From Providencia vermicola (GTDB lineage Bacteria > Pseudomonadota > Gammaproteobacteria > Enterobacterales > Enterobacteriaceae): a stretch of DNA of 64,000 nucleotides. Position 1 is the first letter of the stretch; each line of letters begins with the position of its first letter. The position numbers were made by a program, and so were the translations under genes. Below the pieces are notes generated by a model, which saw only the letters and a list, made by a program, of their open reading frames with translations, had not been told where the DNA came from and did no database searches. The stretch lies in contig NZ_JAGSPI010000003.1 in NCBI RefSeq assembly GCF_020381325.1, forward strand, positions 62,001 to 126,000, read 5' to 3'. Shown in pieces: positions 17,808 through 26,007 of this stretch.

Positions 17808-17895
17808 ATATTCATTCCATACAAATAGCACAGTTCGTTACCTCGGTATCGAAGTCGATAATGTATTGGAGATATCTGAGTCAATTGAAGTATAA
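17808..17895 (+). pseudogene. 3' remnant of a tyrosine recombinase (integrase) gene
   Basis: An open frame of about 29 codons ends at TAA 17893-17895 and reads ...HTNSTVRYLGIEVDNVLEIS. It resembles the C-terminus of plasmid- and transposon-borne tyrosine recombinases (LLGHTxLESTVRYLGIEVDDAL), with the catalytic Tyr in RYLG. The rest of the gene is missing, with a TGA upstream in the same frame. An immediately following GC-rich hairpin is similar to what ends such genes. It is a scar of an earlier mobile element at the border of the accessory catabolic region. Confidence 0.75.
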
Positions 17896-17901
17896 ATCTA
17901 T

Positions 17902-17922
17902 CAGGGCTGTTCCCCAGCCCTG
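17902..17922 (+). terminator. Hairpin after the integrase remnant
   Basis: CAGGGCTG and CAGCCCTG pair around TTCCC. No T tract follows, so it may be a terminator relic or a recombination-site hairpin. Confidence 0.45.
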
Positions 17923-17996
17923 TGCCTAATGTAGATGAGGCCATTGTTCACTTATCTTTAATTGAAGCGTGCTACATTTAAAAAATAGTCGGGTGC

Positions 17997-18557
17997 TTAT
18001 TCAAGATTGGCGTGCCGTCTGAACATGCTTTCACTGGTTTCGTTCAATAAACTCATAAGCTTTAATATAATCGCATCATAAGTAATAAAACATAGTTGTT
18101 CGAATGCTGACCCCATCGGCTGTGAAAATACGTCCTCTTTTCGGGTGTTATCGTTTTTAACTGTTCCTGGTAATACCAATATGCTATTCGCTAAGTGGCC
18201 AATAGAGGAATCCGCTTTCATCGTTACTAGCGCAACACTAACACCACTGTCGACGGCTTTTTGAGCTAAACTCACTAAACTTCCTGTTTCTCCACTTCCT
18301 GAACCTATGATGACAAGGTCACCAGCTTGTGTATGAGGGGATGAAATCTCCCCGACTACACTGACTGAAAAACCGAGGTGCAAGAGTCGATTAGCAAAAG
18401 CCCTAATAGCTATCCCGCTACGGCCAGCCCCTTGCAAAAATATATGGTTTGCTTGACGGATTTGTTCAACGAATTGATCGGCTTGCGTATCATTAATTTT
18501 CAGCGCGTTTTGTTCTAATTCTTTTAAAATATTAATAGTGTATTCTTGAATATTCAT
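17997..18557 (-). CDS. SIS-domain sugar-phosphate isomerase, 6-phospho-3-hexuloisomerase (HxlB)-like
   Basis: This 186-residue protein consists of one SIS domain. The sugar-phosphate-binding segments QGAGRSGIAIRAFANRLLHL (about residues 36-55) and IIGSGSGETGSLVSLAQKA (about 83-101) are typical of 6-phospho-3-hexuloisomerase, which interconverts D-arabino-3-hexulose 6-phosphate and fructose 6-phosphate. No hexulose-phosphate synthase is present, so a formaldehyde-fixing RuMP role is unlikely. It is the last gene of the cluster A operon, 11 bases after the dehydrogenase gene. The inferred role is conversion of a 3-keto-hexose phosphate from that dehydrogenase. Confidence 0.75.
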   Translation of the reverse strand: MNIQEYTINILKELEQNALKINDTQADQFVEQIRQANHIFLQGAGRSGIAIRAFANRLLHLGFSVSVVGEISSPHTQAGDLVIIGSGSGETGSLVSLAQKAVDSGVSVALVTMKADSSIGHLANSILVLPGTVKNDNTRKEDVFSQPMGSAFEQLCFITYDAIILKLMSLLNETSESMFRRHANLE

Positions 18558-18568
18558 TTTACATTCCT

Positions 18569-19321
18569 TTATGCAATAGTACGTCCGCCGTCCATTAAAA
18601 TTGTTTGCCCTTGGATATAAGAATTTGATTTGTCTGCTAGGAAAACGGCTAGATTAGCAACATCATCTATCGTACCAAGGCGTCGAACAGGAATTTTTTC
18701 AAGCACAGCGTCTAAATCTGCTTGCGTTGGATAATTAACACGCATCATTTCACCTGTATCAATCAGGCGTGGCGCGATAGCATTAACATTAACGCCTTTT
18801 GGGCCCAGCTCTTTTGCTAGACCACGAATAAGCCCTTCACCACCGGCTTTACTTGCAGGATAACTCACACCGCCTCCCGTACCAGAGAGTGCAGAACCAG
18901 ATGATATATAAACAATCGAACCATGATTTATTAAAAAATCATCATAGAATGCTTTAACTGTATTAAATAAACCGCTTAAATTAATTGAGATTGTTTTATT
19001 CCATTCATCATAAGAAATATCATTAACTTTATTTGCAAAGGCTACGCCAGCATTTAAAATCAAAATGTCAATACGGCCAAATGCATTGAATACATCTTCG
19101 CGAACTTTAATTAATGCTTGAGGATCAGAAACATCTGTTTTAATAAATAATGACTTAACTTTACCAAAAGTTAATTCTTTTGCAGTTTCAATACCATTTT
19201 GTTCATTATAATCAACGATTATCGTGTGCGCACCTTTATTGGCAAATTGTTTCGCGATGCCTTTACCAATACCATGCGCACCACCTGTAATCAATGCAAC
19301 TTTCCCAATGAAATTGCTCAT
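18569..19321 (-). CDS. Short-chain dehydrogenase/reductase (probable polyol- or sugar-phosphate dehydrogenase)
   Basis: This 250-residue classical SDR has the nucleotide-binding TGGAHGIG at residues 12-19 and Asp37 after the second strand, which favours NAD(H). The catalytic residues are Asn114, Ser140/141, Tyr154 and Lys158 (SYPASK). The C-terminal region carries the usual PVRRLGTIDDVAN and SNSYIQGQTILMDGG. Its substrate cannot be read from sequence. Given the adjacent PTS, epimerase-like and hexuloisomerase-like genes, oxidation of a phosphorylated polyol to a keto-sugar phosphate is the best inference. Confidence 0.8.
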   Translation of the reverse strand: MSNFIGKVALITGGAHGIGKGIAKQFANKGAHTIIVDYNEQNGIETAKELTFGKVKSLFIKTDVSDPQALIKVREDVFNAFGRIDILILNAGVAFANKVNDISYDEWNKTISINLSGLFNTVKAFYDDFLINHGSIVYISSGSALSGTGGGVSYPASKAGGEGLIRGLAKELGPKGVNVNAIAPRLIDTGEMMRVNYPTQADLDAVLEKIPVRRLGTIDDVANLAVFLADKSNSYIQGQTILMDGGRTIA

Positions 19322-19406
19322 TTATATTTACCTCTTAAATTTTAATGGACAGAGGAATAGTGCTCCCTCTATTATTTAAATAGAACCTAAGAATTAATAT
19401 TTCATT

Positions 19407-20057
19407 TTATTGAATGGCTTTATTTAATAATTGATAATTTTCTTTTGCATTACCATTAAATAGCGCACCACCTACCACAATTAAATCGGCACCTGCATCT
19501 TTAACTTTTTTTGCAATTTCAATATTAACGCCGCCATCCACTTCTATTTTGATATTTCGGTTCGCGATGAGTTTTTTAGTATTACGTATTTTTTCTAAAC
19601 TCTTTTCTATAAATACTTGTCCTGGTTGCCCAGGGTTAATTGTCATCAGTAATACATAGTCAATATCATCGAGTAAATATTCCAGTACACTTTCTGGTGT
19701 ACCCGGATTTAAAACCACGCCCGCTTGACGTCCTGCCTTCTTTATTTTTTGCAAAATATAATGAATATGCGGTGTTGATTCATAATGAACAGAAACCATT
19801 TCAGCACCAGTTTTAATGACATCGTCAATGTGACTTTCTGGGTTTGCTAACATCATATGAACATCAAATACCATCGTGCTAACTTGTTTGAGTGCAGCAA
19901 TTTGGTTTGGCCCAAAGGCGATATTGCTAACAAAATTTCCATCCATTAAATCAACATGTAAAATTCCTGTTTTTTCAGACTGTAAAAATTCAATTTCATC
20001 TTGTAGGCGTAAGATATTTGCACCGAAGATTGAAGGTAGTATTTGTGCCATTTCCAT
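19407..20057 (-). CDS. Ribulose-phosphate 3-epimerase family protein (Rpe/SgcE/AlsE-like)
   Basis: This 216-residue TIM-barrel protein has the family metal and catalytic motifs ILHVDLMDGNFV, FDVHMM, LLMTINPGQPGQ and IEVDGGVN. Housekeeping Rpe normally has SVNPGFGGQ; the TINPGQPGQ variant points to a paralogue such as SgcE or AlsE with a different sugar phosphate. It is encoded between EIIC and the dehydrogenase in cluster A. A second in-frame ATG at 20051 is a plausible start, since GGAG lies nine bases before it. Confidence 0.8.
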   Translation of the reverse strand: MEMAQILPSIFGANILRLQDEIEFLQSEKTGILHVDLMDGNFVSNIAFGPNQIAALKQVSTMVFDVHMMLANPESHIDDVIKTGAEMVSVHYESTPHIHYILQKIKKAGRQAGVVLNPGTPESVLEYLLDDIDYVLLMTINPGQPGQVFIEKSLEKIRNTKKLIANRNIKIEVDGGVNIEIAKKVKDAGADLIVVGGALFNGNAKENYQLLNKAIQ

Positions 20058-20076
20058 TTACTCCATAGGTTATTAA

Positions 20077-21330
20077 TTAATGAGAAAATGTACTTAACCA
20101 GTAAGTCAAAACTTCCCAAGGCCCAGTTAGAACAAAGTCCGTACCTTGCCCGTTAAGGCCGACGCCTGCCCCATTTAAAAATTCTGTCGCCCCAGGCGCA
20201 ACATAGGCACCTAAGTACATAACAACAATACAAAATAGCACTGTTGATATGATTGAGCGGATGACATTCCCATTACATACCATGACAGTCATTGTGGTCA
20301 TGTAGATGATGGACATCAGCACTCCAATAGGGAAAATTTGAATTCCAGGTAACACCAAAGCGCATAACATGGTTAATGGAATTGTTATCACTGTTACCGT
20401 AACGGTTGATGGGTCACCTAATGCAAGGGCGCAATCCATACCAATATTAAGTTCCGCATCTTTACCCATTTGTTTTTGCATGATTTCTTTGGCACTTTTA
20501 CCAATAGGGTTTAGACCCTCCATCAATATACTGACCACTTTAGGCAGCAATACCATGACACCGGCCACCCCCATAGCCATTGGCACAATAGTGGTAATAT
20601 TTTGTTTTGTTAATACCCCGAGTAAAAGCCCGACAATCACCCCGATAATGGCAGGTTCGCCAAATACACCAAGGCGTTTTTGCGCACTTTCTAGGTCTAC
20701 ATCGAGTTTATTAATCACAGGGATGTAATCGATGATTTTATTAACAACCCATGCAAAAGGTAGTGTCCAACCTGTGTGGATCATAGTGGTACACGTTGTT
20801 CCTTCTAGTCCGTAATATTTCTGCCAACGAGGTGCAATGAGATCACCCACAAATAAAGCTGCAACACTTAACGCAACAGAAATACCCAACCCAAGAAAGA
20901 AACTATCGAACACGAAATAAGCCAATGCACCAGGAACAAGAAAGTGCATGTAATTCCAAATATCAACATTCAATGTTTTTGTTAGTTTTAAGCGAACTAA
21001 GAAAAGATTTAAGACAATACCAATCGGGATCACGAGTGCAGCAAAAGGAGCTACCCATGCTGCGGCACCAACGGCTGGCCAACCAATATCCGCAATTGTG
21101 AATCCACTCCCTACATTTGAATAATATTCAATTGCTGGTTGTAGTGAGGAGTTTAACAAACCAACAACTAGCCCTAATCCAATAAAACCAATACCAACCG
21201 TAATACCTGATTTTATCGCCGCGCCCACTTTCATGCGAAAAACTAAACCGAGAATGAAAATAACTAGTGGCAATATTGCTGTTGCGCCCATACCAGTTAT
21301 TGTTAACATCATGTTTTTTAACATTTCCAT
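20077..21330 (-). CDS. PTS galactitol-type transporter subunit IIC (cluster A)
   Basis: This 417-residue polytopic protein of the GatC/SgcC family has about ten hydrophobic segments. Family features include GITVGIGFIGLGLVVGLL near residue 45, the Asp in DIWNYMHF, the loop SILMEGLNPIGKSAKE and the segment IGMDCALALGDPSTVTV. It should transport and phosphorylate a polyol or sugar together with the EIIB encoded 21 bases upstream. No EIIA gene lies in this operon. Substrate assignment to galactitol is not warranted. Confidence 0.88.
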   Translation of the reverse strand: MEMLKNMMLTITGMGATAILPLVIFILGLVFRMKVGAAIKSGITVGIGFIGLGLVVGLLNSSLQPAIEYYSNVGSGFTIADIGWPAVGAAAWVAPFAALVIPIGIVLNLFLVRLKLTKTLNVDIWNYMHFLVPGALAYFVFDSFFLGLGISVALSVAALFVGDLIAPRWQKYYGLEGTTCTTMIHTGWTLPFAWVVNKIIDYIPVINKLDVDLESAQKRLGVFGEPAIIGVIVGLLLGVLTKQNITTIVPMAMGVAGVMVLLPKVVSILMEGLNPIGKSAKEIMQKQMGKDAELNIGMDCALALGDPSTVTVTVITIPLTMLCALVLPGIQIFPIGVLMSIIYMTTMTVMVCNGNVIRSIISTVLFCIVVMYLGAYVAPGATEFLNGAGVGLNGQGTDFVLTGPWEVLTYWLSTFSH

Positions 21331-21351
21331 TTTGGTTTCCCCCGTTCCTTA

Positions 21352-21645
21352 TTAACTTTTTATTAATCCAGTTAATAGTTCTCCTAACTTTTTCCTTAGT
21401 GCATCTTCATTGATTCCAGTGATGAACCCTGCAACGCTCATATGAGGCTTATCAATTTCACCTTTATAGTTATTTGTTGTGAGGACAACGTCCGCATTTG
21501 TTATCTCAGATGATAGTTCTGACATGCTACATTTGTTGATTTTGTATGATGTTATATTGTATTGAGAACAAACTGCTTTAACTTCATCAGCAGCTAAAGT
21601 TGATGTTGCTACTCCGCTTCCGCAGGCGACAAGGATAGTAATCAT
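21352..21645 (-). CDS. PTS galactitol-type transporter subunit IIB (cluster A)
   Basis: This 97-residue phosphotransfer protein has the phosphocysteine at position 8 in LVACGSGVATST, the typical P-loop of GatB/SgcB/LacB-type EIIB. TNNYKG and GFITGINEDAL in the C-terminal half also fit. It is the first gene of the cluster A operon, behind GGAG. It needs an EIIA donor, and the nearest candidate is the EIIA of cluster B at 25.5 kb. Confidence 0.88.
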   Translation of the reverse strand: MITILVACGSGVATSTLAADEVKAVCSQYNITSYKINKCSMSELSSEITNADVVLTTNNYKGEIDKPHMSVAGFITGINEDALRKKLGELLTGLIKS

Positions 21646-22142
21646 AGAAACTCCAATTCATTGTTATTGTTAACATAAATAGTGATATAAATTACTAATT
21701 ATTGATTTCATAACAAGCATTAATAACTAGTGTATAAATTTTATCCTATTCGAAAGGCCATCAGTAATTGCGTTGTTTCATCCTCCGTTAATAATGCTCA
21801 TATGAGAAAATGAACAACAAACATAAGAGCGTTTATATCACGAGCATAATGAGCGGCAATGTGTATTATTAAAAAACACTACTTAAGTCACACAAAATAG
21901 CATTAAACCATTTTATTTTCCGCTCATAAGAGCGGAAAGAAGATAATGCTTCATATGAAAACCTGAAAAAACGTCGAAGTTGGAGTGATTAGCTTTAATC
22001 AATTAAGCCTAAATAATGACTACATGGCTAAATAAAGCTATTTCTGTACTACTTGGGGAGGAAGGTGGTGAGTTTTATTCGATGTGAGGCACTGGTGCTT
22101 ATCCGCTCTTTTGAGCACCAGTACAGTAAAGATGCTTGTCAT
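21646..22142 (-). promoter_or_regulatory. Cluster A promoter/operator region with repeated palindromes
   Basis: About 500 gene-free bases separate the regulator gene from EIIB. They contain CTCATATGAG (21797-21806, perfect palindrome), TTCCGCTC-ATAA-GAGCGGAA (21918-21937, perfect eight-base arms), TTCATATGAA (21950-21959, perfect palindrome) and the direct repeat GAGC-ATAAT-GAGC (about 21842-21854). The shared GCTCATAwGAG core suggests binding sites for the adjacent DeoR-type regulator. No coding frame was recognised. Confidence 0.55.
22091..22122 (-). terminator. Hairpin downstream of the DeoR-type regulator gene
   Basis: ACTGGTGCT and AGCACCAGT form a perfect nine-base stem with an inner CTCTTTTGAG palindrome. 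No T tract follows on either strand, so termination efficiency is doubtful. Confidence 0.4.
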
Positions 22143-22898
22143 TTAGCAGGTGATTACTTTTGTTTGTTTACTGAGCTCATTTACACGGTCTTTATCAGCA
22201 ATATCATTTGTAATAAGGGCTGTAATTTCATTCCATTCGCAAATTTTAAACAGGCTGCTACGTTGAAACTTAGAATAATCACCAAGTACATATTTCTTTT
22301 CAGAATGTGCGATGATGGCCTTATCGATAAATGCATCTGAGGACGATGGTGTTGATGGTCCCGATAGGTTATGGAATCCATCTGTACCAATAAAACATAA
22401 ATCAACATTAATACCATTGATCATGGATACAGCCCAGCCACCGAAAACAGAAGAACTTTTTTTCCTCAGCTCTCCCCCAAAAAGAAAAACTTGGTTATCC
22501 GATTCAATCAATATACTTGCGACAGGTAATGAGTCAGTAAAAATTTTATAGCCTGATTTTAGGCAAAGTAAATTTGCTAATTCAAAAGTAGAACTACCTG
22601 TACCGATTATCATGGAGCTATTTGCGGGAATAAACTCAAGCGCTTTGCGCGCAATTGCTTTTTTGTAGACTGTATTTTCTTTTTCTCTCACCTGAAAGGA
22701 GTGCTCAATTGCACCTTGTTTTAAGGTCGCTCCACCATGGCTTTTAACAAGCAAGCCTTTTTGCTCAAGGTAAGTTAAGTCTTTTCTAATTGTTTCATAA
22801 GTGACTGAATACTTTTTAGCAAGCTCACTCACATGAACAGTGCCTGCAGAAATAATATCATCAAGGATCATTTTTCTCCTTTCATCAACTATGTACAT
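22143..22898 (-). CDS. DeoR/GlpR family transcriptional regulator (cluster A)
   Basis: This 251-residue regulator has an N-terminal helix-turn-helix (VHVSELAKKYSVTYETIRKDL, about residues 21-41; recognition helix TYETIRKDL) followed by KGLLVKSHGGA. The C-terminal DeoR sensor domain has MIIGTGSSTFELA and IGTDGFHNLSGPSTPS, which bind a phosphosugar inducer in this family. Encoded just upstream of the cluster A PTS operon in the same direction, it most likely represses that operon through the palindromes in between. GAGG precedes the ATG. Confidence 0.85.
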   Translation of the reverse strand: MYIVDERRKMILDDIISAGTVHVSELAKKYSVTYETIRKDLTYLEQKGLLVKSHGGATLKQGAIEHSFQVREKENTVYKKAIARKALEFIPANSSMIIGTGSSTFELANLLCLKSGYKIFTDSLPVASILIESDNQVFLFGGELRKKSSSVFGGWAVSMINGINVDLCFIGTDGFHNLSGPSTPSSSDAFIDKAIIAHSEKKYVLGDYSKFQRSSLFKICEWNEITALITNDIADKDRVNELSKQTKVITC

Positions 22899-23250
22899 TT
22901 AACTTACCTCTATTCTCTTATGCATGTTGGAATTATGGAGATAATAACACAATTATTACCAATAAAAGCAAATCCCACACTCAATAAAAGCCATTCTGTC
23001 AATTTTTCACTGAAAAAACAAAACAATTCAATACATTGTTTTTAAACACTTTTAATAACAATAAGATTTATTTCACGAAATAATCTTCGTCGTATCAAAA
23101 TATCCGACAAAAAAATAATATTGGCTTTTATTTGCTTTTAACTGAATAAATATCAATATGTTACAAAATATGTGACATTAATCTCAGTTGACAACCAATA
23201 ATTACCAATTGCATACTTGGCTTTATGAATTAATTGACAGGTTGGGTAAT
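22899..23250. promoter_or_regulatory. Divergent control region between the DeoR regulator and cluster B
   Basis: The region holds a perfect palindrome TTATTTC-AC-GAAATAA at 23068-23083, extended by AGA/TCT outside. A CRP-like site TGTGA-CATTAA-TCTCA lies at 23171-23186. Several AATAAAAGC / GCTTTTATT motifs occur in opposite orientations around 22960-22990 and 23122-23142. No coding frame is convincing; the in-frame N-terminal extension of the RpiB-like ORF (from 23188) overlaps this control sequence. Confidence 0.5.
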
Positions 23251-23787
23251 ATGAAAACGAAAATAGCAATTGCATGTGATGATGTTGGTTTTGAACGCAA
23301 GGAAGAAATTAAAAAATATCTGCTAGAAGAAAAAAATGCAGAGATTGTTTATGATCCAGTTAAGCAAAAAAAGGACGGTGTGAATAATTTTGCGATCCTT
23401 GCGGATGAAATGGCAGGTGTTATTCAACGTGATGAATGTCGTTTAGGTATTTATATCTGCGGAACAGGAATTGGGTTTACTTGCCAAATCAATAAACATT
23501 GGGGGATCCGGGCTGTAGCAGTGACAAACCCTTATTCTGCTAAGCGTGCAAGACTAAGTAACAATGCACAAGTTATTGGCCTAGGATGCAGAGTGAGTGA
23601 TTTAGAATATACGAAAATGATTATTGACTCTTGGTATGACAATTCGTTTGATTTTTCAACCGCGAGAGAAAACTCCAAAAAAAATCTTTTAGAAGCCGAA
23701 CGCAGCGATAATTCACTATTAGTAAAACCAGAAAATGTTCGCTGGAATATGGGGTTTAGACCAGATGACGATAAACTGAGGGCATAA
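23251..23787 (+). CDS. RpiB/LacAB family sugar-phosphate isomerase
   Basis: This 178-residue protein has the RpiB fold signature: IAIACDDVGFERKEEI at the N-terminus, the active-site Cys70 in YICGTGIGFTCQINK, and RAVAVTNPYSAKRARLSNNA with VIGLGCR. About 30 residues at the C-terminus exceed housekeeping RpiB (149 residues). The family isomerises aldose and ketose phosphates of four to six carbons. ATG at 23251 was preferred over an upstream in-frame start that lacks family support. It is three bases before the cluster B EIIC gene. Confidence 0.8.
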   Translation: MKTKIAIACDDVGFERKEEIKKYLLEEKNAEIVYDPVKQKKDGVNNFAILADEMAGVIQRDECRLGIYICGTGIGFTCQINKHWGIRAVAVTNPYSAKRARLSNNAQVIGLGCRVSDLEYTKMIIDSWYDNSFDFSTARENSKKNLLEAERSDNSLLVKPENVRWNMGFRPDDDKLRA

Positions 23788-23790
23788 AAA

Positions 23791-25161
23791 ATGGAATTAA
23801 TAACGCAGTTTATTAATGATTTAGGAAATTTTATTTTTATCCCTGTCATTTTTCTTATATTAATGAAGATGTTAGGTCGTCCATGGTCTGAGTGTATTTC
23901 TTCAGCAATTAAAGTTGGAATAGGGTTCATTGCGCTAACAATGACCATAAGATTCATGCTTGAAAAAATGCAACCCGCCGTCACTGGGCTGGCTGAAAGA
24001 ACAGGTTCTTCCCTAAGTGCTATCGATGTTGGCGGTGCAGCAACTGCGGTGATGGGATTTGGCTCTAGCATGGGGGCAATAATCATTCCGCTTTGTGTTG
24101 CCGTGAATATTATCATGCTGTTGGTTCGTTTGACTGATTGTGTCAATGTTGATGTATTCAATTTACACCAAAATGCATCAATGGGGGCAATTGTGGGTGT
24201 CTACTCCGGCAGCTTTTTTTATGGCGTGTTAACTGCTGGATTATTCCATGTTTGGGCATTAATTGCTGCCGATCTTGGGGCGAAAAATAATGAAAAATTC
24301 TTTAATCTGCCAAAAGGTGTCGCGATTTCACACCCCGTAGCAAATACGTATATGCTTTTCGCCTACCCATTTAATTGGGTTTATGATCGTATTCCTGGTT
24401 TTCGTCACTGGAATGTTACCGCTGAAAGTATCCAAAAACGTTTTGGTATCCTTGGTGACCCGACTATGGTTGGTTTTATCATTGGTATTTTATTGGGTTT
24501 TTGTGGTTATGGTTGGGAATCCCCTTATCACACAATTATTGCAAGCTTACAACTCGGTATGTACCTTGCAGCAGTCATGCTATTACTACCAAGAATGACC
24601 TCTATCATGATGGAAGGTTTGGTTCCGTTATCAAATGTTGCACGTAAGAAATTAGTAAAACGTTTTCCAAATAGAGACATTACGGTGGGTATGGATACAG
24701 CGCTTATTGTGGGGCATCCTTCTGTAATTGCACCAGCATTACTCTTGATCCCCGTTATTGTTATTCTGGCTGTTATTTTACCGGGTAACCGAGTAATGCC
24801 ATTGGGCGACCTCTCACAGTTTGTGTTCTTTATTGCTTGCATGGTACCTATTTTTAACGGGAATATCATTCGTACATGGGTAACGTCAATCTTCTTATTT
24901 GGTGGAGGGCTCTATATTGCTTCATGGATGGCGCCTGCAACCAATGAAGTATTCCAAAAATTTGGGACAAATCCGGATGCAAGTGTGATGTATTCATCAC
25001 TTAACCCATCAGCTAATCCATTCACAGGGCTATTTGCTGCACTTAGCCATGTTGGTGTTGTTGGGTATGTTCTGGCCGGCGTTCTCTTAGTCTCTGTTGG
25101 GTATTTAATTAAACAAAAGTCACGTCATAAATTAGAAAATGAAGTGGAAAAAACACTTTAA
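23791..25161 (+). CDS. PTS galactitol-type transporter subunit IIC (cluster B)
   Basis: This 456-residue GatC-family permease has about ten membrane segments. Landmarks parallel those of the cluster A paralogue: KVGIGFIALTMTIRFML, the NVDVFNLHQNASMG loop, SIMMEGLVPLSNVARK and VGMDTALIVGHPSV. The two EIICs are clearly homologous but distant, so they probably differ in substrate. The C-terminus has an additional hydrophobic helix and a basic tail. The gene is tightly packed after the isomerase gene and 24 bases before EIIB. Confidence 0.88.
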   Translation: MELITQFINDLGNFIFIPVIFLILMKMLGRPWSECISSAIKVGIGFIALTMTIRFMLEKMQPAVTGLAERTGSSLSAIDVGGAATAVMGFGSSMGAIIIPLCVAVNIIMLLVRLTDCVNVDVFNLHQNASMGAIVGVYSGSFFYGVLTAGLFHVWALIAADLGAKNNEKFFNLPKGVAISHPVANTYMLFAYPFNWVYDRIPGFRHWNVTAESIQKRFGILGDPTMVGFIIGILLGFCGYGWESPYHTIIASLQLGMYLAAVMLLLPRMTSIMMEGLVPLSNVARKKLVKRFPNRDITVGMDTALIVGHPSVIAPALLLIPVIVILAVILPGNRVMPLGDLSQFVFFIACMVPIFNGNIIRTWVTSIFLFGGGLYIASWMAPATNEVFQKFGTNPDASVMYSSLNPSANPFTGLFAALSHVGVVGYVLAGVLLVSVGYLIKQKSRHKLENEVEKTL

Positions 25162-25185
25162 ACCATTTACTTAGGAATAATCAAA

Positions 25186-25470
25186 ATGAAAAAGATTTTA
25201 GTTGTATGTGGAAATGGTATCGCCTCTTCTTCAATTATGGTGTCTGTATTGCAAGATTTTTTGAAAGAAGAAAATATCGAAGCACAAGTTGAGAAATCAT
25301 CACTAATGGCATGTTCTGCCGATACTTTTAATAGTTATGATTTAGTGGTTTCATCAACCAAGCTTGATAACCCAGAAATTACTACTCGCGTGATTGTAGG
25401 AGCAGGTTTATTAACGGGTATCGGAGAAGACGAAATTTTTGATGCTGTCAAAGACGTTATTCAAAAGTAG
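25186..25470 (+). CDS. PTS galactitol-type transporter subunit IIB (cluster B)
   Basis: This 94-residue EIIB has phosphocysteine Cys8 in ILVVCGNGIASSS. Its C-terminal LVVSSTKLDNPE and GAGLLTGIGEDEI fit the SgcB/GatB type. AGGA precedes the ATG. It is seven bases upstream of the EIIA gene and certainly co-translated with it. Confidence 0.88.
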   Translation: MKKILVVCGNGIASSSIMVSVLQDFLKEENIEAQVEKSSLMACSADTFNSYDLVVSSTKLDNPEITTRVIVGAGLLTGIGEDEIFDAVKDVIQK

Positions 25471-25477
25471 GTGCGAT

Positions 25478-25933
25478 ATGAAATTTGAAATTCTAGTCAA
25501 CGATGTTGATGGAAAAATAGAAAACTGGCAATCAGCCATTGAATTTTCAGGTCAAAAATTGTTGGAGCAAGGTTATATTTCGCCAGAATATATCACCGCT
25601 TGCTTAGAACGAGAAAAGACCTACCCAACGGGTTTATTAATGGGGAATGGGCAAGGCATTGCAATTCCTCACGCTGATTATACACTGGTTAAAACCAACA
25701 GCATTTGTATAGTACGATTTAAAGAAGCGGTGACTTTTGGTCAGATGGAAGATTCTGATCTCGTTGTGGATTGTCACATCATGTTTAATCTTGCTTTCGC
25801 AACCAGTGACCAACACTTATCCATACTGCGTCGTTTGTTTACATTATTCCAAGATATTGAGTTTATCGAGTCATGTCGGCAGTTATCGACAGATGAAGTT
25901 GGAAAGTATGTGTTAGAAAAGCTTTCTATCTAG
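25478..25933 (+). CDS. PTS fructose/galactitol-type subunit IIA (cluster B)
   Basis: This 151-residue EIIA domain of the PTS_EIIA_2 type has the phosphorylated His65 in GIAIPHADYTLV and a preceding catalytic-loop TYPTGLLMGNGQ. It accepts phosphate from HPr and gives it to EIIB. ATG at 25478 follows AGGTG. This is the only EIIA in the two clusters, so it may serve both the cluster A and the cluster B EIIB (inference). Confidence 0.85.
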   Translation: MKFEILVNDVDGKIENWQSAIEFSGQKLLEQGYISPEYITACLEREKTYPTGLLMGNGQGIAIPHADYTLVKTNSICIVRFKEAVTFGQMEDSDLVVDCHIMFNLAFATSDQHLSILRRLFTLFQDIEFIESCRQLSTDEVGKYVLEKLSI

Positions 25934-25943
25934 AAATAAACAA

Positions 25944-25976
25944 AAAAGGTAGATATCTCGGTATCTACCTTGTTTA
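25944..25976 (+). terminator. Rho-independent terminator of cluster B
   Basis: AAGGTAGATA and TATCTACCTT form a ten-base stem around TCTCGG. Short A and T tracts flank it, so it can also act for the convergent regulator gene. Confidence 0.75.
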
Positions 25977-26007
25977 ATTAAATTTTTGTGTACTTTATTT
26001 GATCATG

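Noticed and set aside
23532-24161. 209-residue minus-strand ORF
   Set aside because: It lies antisense to the RpiB-like and EIIC genes, whose motifs are clear; it has no own motif.
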